From Cytophagaceae bacterium (GTDB lineage Bacteria; Bacteroidota; Bacteroidia; Cytophagales; Spirosomataceae): a stretch of 8,458 nt of DNA. The notes beneath the pieces are model-generated. The model saw only the letters and a program-made list of their open reading frames with translations, did no database searches and was not told the origin of the DNA. Every line of letters begins with the position of its first letter. Position 1 is the first letter of the stretch. The stretch spans positions 1 through 8,458 of the forward strand of contig CANHKE010000038.1 in NCBI GenBank assembly GCA_947461155.1, read 5' to 3'. The translations under genes and the position numbers were made by a program. Positions 5,929 through 8,458 of this stretch are shown piece by piece.

Positions 5929-5957
5929 CTTACAACAAGCCTCGATAGCCTTGTAAG
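5929..5957 (+). other. Leader hairpin 4 next to the rplC start
   Basis: CTTACAA (5929-5935) pairs with TTGTAAG (5951-5957) around a 15-nt loop. A second register, ACAAG (5935-5939) with CTTGT (5950-5954), excludes the first. The stem ends 28 nt before the ATG, leaving an A/T-rich unstructured stretch typical of Bacteroidota start sites. Confidence 0.45.
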
Positions 5958-5985
5958 CATATTTTTTAATTTATATAAAAATACT

Positions 5986-6603
5986 ATGTCTGGAATTATT
6001 GGTAAAAAAATCGGAATGACCAGCCTATACATGGAAGACGGTAGATCCGTTGCATGTACGCTGATTGAAGCCGGACCTTGCGTGGTTACGCAGGTGAAGA
6101 CCGTTGAGAAAGAAGGCTATAACGCCGTTCAAATCGGTTATGGTGAGAAGAAGGATAAGCACACAACAAAATCATTGTTGGGTCACTTCAAAAAAGCAAA
6201 CACGACTCCAAAGAAGAAACTTGTTGAATTTCGCACGTTTGAGCAGCCTTTAGCATTAGGGGATGTTTTAACTGTTGATATGTTAGAAGTAGAAACGTTT
6301 GTTGACGTAGTAGGTACTTCAAAGGGTAAAGGTTTCCAAGGGGTTGTTAAGCGTCACGGATTTGCCGGTGTGGGTGGACAAACTCACGGTCAGCATAATC
6401 GTGGTCGTCACCCAGGTTCTATTGGAGCTTGTTCATTCCCATCTCGTGTATTCAAAGGTTTGCGTATGGCGGGTCGTACAGGAGGTAATCGTGTAAAGGT
6501 TCAAAACTTACAAGTTTTGAAGATCTATTCAGATAAGAACTTGTTAGTTGTTTCTGGATCAGTTCCTGGAGCTAAGAACTCATACGTAATCATTGAAAAT
6601 TAA
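5986..6603 (+). CDS. rplC: 50S ribosomal protein L3
   Basis: This 205-residue protein has the standard bacterial L3 length. It is an early-assembling large-subunit protein that binds the 3' domain of 23S rRNA and reaches the peptidyl transferase centre through its central extension. [13 protein letters not shown] is the characteristic N-terminus. [16 protein letters not shown] spans 111-126, and the extension [37 protein letters not shown] spans roughly 130-166. The position of the glutamine methylated in E. coli L3 (GSIGQ) is Ala here (GSIGA), so that modification is not expected. The ATG at 5986 gives the family N-terminus; a TTG at 5917 would add 23 unrelated residues across leader hairpins. 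It is the first gene of the operon here, with no rpsJ before it. Confidence 0.98.
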   Translation: MSGIIGKKIGMTSLYMEDGRSVACTLIEAGPCVVTQVKTVEKEGYNAVQIGYGEKKDKHTTKSLLGHFKKANTTPKKKLVEFRTFEQPLALGDVLTVDMLEVETFVDVVGTSKGKGFQGVVKRHGFAGVGGQTHGQHNRGRHPGSIGACSFPSRVFKGLRMAGRTGGNRVKVQNLQVLKIYSDKNLLVVSGSVPGAKNSYVIIEN

Positions 6604-6635
6604 AATTCGGGCATAGCCTATAGACATTCTGAAGT

Positions 6636-7265
6636 ATGGAATTATCAGTATATAACATCGCAGGAAAAGATACCGGAAAGAAAGTAACCCTTTCTGACGA
6701 GGTCTTTGGAATTGTTCCAAACGAGCATGTGGTTTACTTAGATGTGAAGCAATATTTAGCTAACCAACGTCAAGGAACTCACAAAGCGAAGGAACGTGCA
6801 GAAGTTTCGCGTTCGACGCGTAAGATTAAGAAACAAAAAGGTACGGGTGGTGCGCGTGCGGGTTCGATGAAATCTCCTTTGATGAAAGGTGGTGGTCGTA
6901 TCTTCGGTCCACGTCCACGTGATTACCATTTCAAATTGAATAAGAAAGTGAAATCATTGGCGCGTCAATCTGCATTAGCAGCGAAGGCTCAGTCAGGAGA
7001 TATCGCGATTTTGGATACGGTATCATTTGATGCACCAAAAACGAAAGCATACTTAGCTATGTTGAAAGCTCTTTCTTTGGACAATACAAAATCATTATTG
7101 ATCATGAATGACGTGGACAAAAATGTGGTATTGTCTGGTCGTAATGTGCCAAAGGCTAAAGTGTCAAACGCAGCTGATGTAAATACATACGATTTGGTTA
7201 ACGCATCGAAATTGTTAATTACGGTGGATGCGATCCAAAAAATTGAGTCAACATTTAGTAAATAA
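6636..7265 (+). CDS. rplD: 50S ribosomal protein L4
   Basis: This 209-residue protein has the usual L4 length. L4 binds 23S rRNA domain I, and its long loop lines the polypeptide exit tunnel. The loop is visible at about residues 45-95: the NQRQGTHKAKERAEVSRSTRKIKKQKGTGGARAGS stretch followed by GGGRIFGPRPRDYHFKLNKK. The C-terminal globular part carries KALSLDNTKSLLIMNDVDKNV. The gene lies 32 nt after rplC. In E. coli L4 also represses its own operon by binding the leader mRNA and promoting termination, so it is the first candidate regulator of the leader at 5635-5985; that is inference only. Confidence 0.98.
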   Translation: MELSVYNIAGKDTGKKVTLSDEVFGIVPNEHVVYLDVKQYLANQRQGTHKAKERAEVSRSTRKIKKQKGTGGARAGSMKSPLMKGGGRIFGPRPRDYHFKLNKKVKSLARQSALAAKAQSGDIAILDTVSFDAPKTKAYLAMLKALSLDNTKSLLIMNDVDKNVVLSGRNVPKAKVSNAADVNTYDLVNASKLLITVDAIQKIESTFSK

Positions 7266-7268
7266 TTT

Positions 7269-7286
7269 GCGGGACTTCGGTTCTGT
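7269..7286 (+). other. rplD-rplW intergenic hairpin with UUCG tetraloop
   Basis: GCGGGAC (7269-7275) can pair over 7 bp with GTTCTGT (7280-7286) around TTCG, closed by C-G. This gives the very stable cUUCGg tetraloop; three of the seven pairs are G-U. It begins 3 nt after the rplD stop and ends 16 nt before the rplW start. It could influence coupling or mRNA stability between the two genes. Confidence 0.45.
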
Positions 7287-7302
7287 TTAAACGAAATAAA
7301 CA

Positions 7303-7590
7303 ATGGGCATTATTAAACGTCCGGCCTTGACTGAAAAGTCGCAAGCCATGCAAGAAAAAGGCAAATACGTGTTTGTGGTTGAATTGACAGCAAACAAGAT
7401 TCAAATTGCCAAGGAGGTTAAGAAAATGTACGGAGTCGATGTACAAGATGTACAAACGATGCGTCAAATTGGAAAAGTAAAATCCAAGAGCACACGTACA
7501 AAAGTTACTTCAGGACGTACGTCTACCATTAAGAAGGCGATCGTTACCGTAGCAGCTGGAGAAGTAATTGACTTCTACCAAGGAATTTAA
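7303..7590 (+). CDS. rplW: 50S ribosomal protein L23
   Basis: This 95-residue protein has normal L23 length. L23 binds 23S rRNA domain III at the tunnel exit and is the main docking site for trigger factor and the signal recognition particle. The N-terminus has the RPALTEKSQ signature (residues 6-14). YVFVVELTANKIQIAKEVKKMYGVDV (22-47) is the core, with the usual helix that precedes the family's KVKSK...R basic loop (about 59-78). The gene follows rplD by 37 nt and precedes rplB by 45 nt. Confidence 0.97.
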   Translation: MGIIKRPALTEKSQAMQEKGKYVFVVELTANKIQIAKEVKKMYGVDVQDVQTMRQIGKVKSKSTRTKVTSGRTSTIKKAIVTVAAGEVIDFYQGI

Positions 7591-7593
7591 TAC

Positions 7594-7635
7594 AACTAAT
7601 TAAGGGGGTTCATCCCGATAAATTGAACTAATTAA
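7594..7635 (+). repeat. 10-bp direct repeat flanking the rplW-rplB spacer
   Basis: AACTAATTAA occurs at 7594-7603 and at 7626-7635, the second copy ending directly against the rplB ATG. Between them GGGG (7604-7607) could pair weakly with TCCC (7613-7616). The second copy serves as the A/T-rich sequence before the start codon. It may be a small tandem duplication or chance. Confidence 0.5.
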
Positions 7636-8458
7636 ATGGCAGCAATTAAAAAAATTAAACCAACTACTCCAGGACAGCGTCATCGCATTGCGCCGACGTT
7701 CGAGGAGATTACTACGGACAAGCCGTATAAGCCCCTTTTGGAGCCTATCAAGCGTACCGGTGGACGTAATGCAGATGGTCGTCGCTCGATGCGTTATATC
7801 GGTGGTGGTCACAAGCGTCGTTACCGTGTGATTGATTTCGCGCGTCAAAAGTTTGATGTACCTGCAACTGTCTTGACAGTTGAGTATGATCCAAACCGTA
7901 CTTCACGTATCGCTTTGATCGAATATACAGATGGTGTTAAGACCTATATCTTAGCTCCTGCAGGAATTCAAGTAGGCCAAACAGTTATCTCGGGTGAGTC
8001 AGTGGCTCCGGAAGTAGGTAACACATTGCCTTTGGCAAATATCCCTTTGGGTACATTAGTTCACGCGATTGAGTTGCAACCAGGTAGAGGAGCTGAAATG
8101 GTTCGTTCGGCTGGTACGTATGCTCAGTTGTTAGCGCGTGATGGAAAATATGCGACATTGAAGTTGCCTTCAGGTGAGATGCGTATGGTATTGGCTCGTT
8201 GTCTAGCGACAATTGGTACAGTATCAAACTCGGATCACATGAACGTGAACTTGGGTAAAGCAGGTCGTCATCGTTGGTTAGGTCGTCGTCCACGTGTTCG
8301 TGGTGTTGTAATGAACCCAGTCGATCACCCAATGGGTGGTGGTGAGGGTCGTTCATCAGGAGGTCACCCTCGTTCTCGTACCGGTTTATTGGCTAAGGGT
8401 AAGAAAACTCGTAATCCAAAAAAACACACTAATCGTCTTATCATCAGTAGAAGAAAAA
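7636..8458 (+). CDS. rplB: 50S ribosomal protein L2, 3' end cut by the window
   Basis: The frame runs from ATG 7636 to the last base without a stop: 274 complete codons plus one A. Family members are about 274-276 residues, so only the last codon or so and the stop are missing. L2 is a primary 23S rRNA-binding protein needed for subunit association and peptidyl transferase activity. Visible marks are [26 protein letters not shown] (about 44-70), the [24 protein letters not shown] segment, LPSGEMRMV, and [14 protein letters not shown], where H231 matches the His implicated in activity in E. coli (H229 without the initiator Met). The basic C-terminus [21 protein letters not shown] is normal. 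Operon context after rplW is canonical, and rpsS should follow. Confidence 0.98.
   Translation, partial: MAAIKKIKPTTPGQRHRIAPTFEEITTDKPYKPLLEPIKRTGGRNADGRRSMRYIGGGHKRRYRVIDFARQKFDVPATVLTVEYDPNRTSRIALIEYTDGVKTYILAPAGIQVGQTVISGESVAPEVGNTLPLANIPLGTLVHAIELQPGRGAEMVRSAGTYAQLLARDGKYATLKLPSGEMRMVLARCLATIGTVSNSDHMNVNLGKAGRHRWLGRRPRVRGVVMNPVDHPMGGGEGRSSGGHPRSRTGLLAKGKKTRNPKKHTNRLIISRRK

Larger units (their letters stand above)
5242..5985. other. 744-bp gene-free divergent region between fba and rplC
   Basis: I see no convincing gene here. From left to right it holds the A/T-rich fba leader with a possible -7 box, a patch of direct repeats (5357-5440), about 55 bp without recognisable structure, a heptamer array (5498-5567), the rplC promoter (5600-5629) and a structured rplC leader. 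A minus-strand open frame at 5434-5697 is judged spurious because it runs through both the heptamer array and the promoter. Confidence 0.8.
5635..5985 (+). promoter_or_regulatory. Long structured 5' leader of the rplC operon (candidate cis-regulatory RNA)
   Basis: About 350 nt separate the predicted start of transcription from the rplC ATG, which is far longer than translation initiation needs. At least four local hairpins can be drawn (5727-5749, 5816-5857, 5898-5917, 5929-5957), and AACACA (5698-5703) can pair with TGTGTT (5750-5755) to close the first one at long range. In E. coli the equivalent operon is controlled by L4 binding to the S10 leader. By analogy L4, encoded by the second gene here, could bind this leader, but no sequence similarity to that leader was seen. 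Confidence 0.55.

Noticed and set aside
5917..5985. TTG start that would extend L3 by 23 residues
   Set aside because: The extension is absent from the L3 family, overlaps leader hairpins 3 and 4, and the ATG at 5986 gives the canonical N-terminus.

Overview
The window looks like a chromosomal segment from a member of the Bacteroidota, most likely in or near the Cytophagales; I am sure of the phylum and much less sure below it. The signs are start codons without Shine-Dalgarno sequences and with A/T-rich upstream regions, a textbook Bacteroidota promoter (TTG, 19 nt, TACCTTTG) ahead of the ribosomal genes, and ribosomal and metabolic proteins of the type found in that phylum.

Region 1 (1-3274, + strand) is a tightly packed operon: the 3' part of a GH3-family acyl-adenylating enzyme, yqeY (GatB/YqeY domain), rlmN (radical-SAM rRNA/tRNA methyltransferase) and a Met8/CysG-N type precorrin-2 dehydrogenase for siroheme. 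The genes are 1, 1 and 4 nt apart, so they are almost certainly cotranscribed. Their promoter lies outside the window.

Region 2 (3279-4100) is a REP/RAYT unit. A single-domain HUH (Y1) transposase gene is bracketed by two copies of a 37-bp element. The copies are exact reverse complements, and each is itself a near-perfect hairpin. This is the clearest mobile-element signal in the window. A strong bidirectional terminator (4107-4137) follows.

Region 3 (4159-5241, - strand) is fba, class II fructose-bisphosphate aldolase, convergent with the transposase and divergent from the ribosomal operon.

Region 4 (5242-5985) is a 744-bp gene-free stretch. It holds a possible fba promoter, a patch of 15-bp and 10-bp direct repeats, an array of ten degenerate heptamers (5498-5567), the strong rplC promoter (5600-5629), and a leader of about 350 nt with at least four hairpins just upstream of rplC.

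Region 5 (5986-8458, + strand) is the start of the S10-type ribosomal protein operon: rplC, rplD, rplW and rplB (L3, L4, L23, L2). rplB runs off the end of the window, short of only its last codons. rpsJ, which usually precedes rplC, is absent here, so the operon has its own promoter and leader. That leader is a reasonable candidate for an autoregulatory RNA.

All protein families present are known. The less-described parts are the REP/RAYT pair, the rplC leader and the heptamer array.
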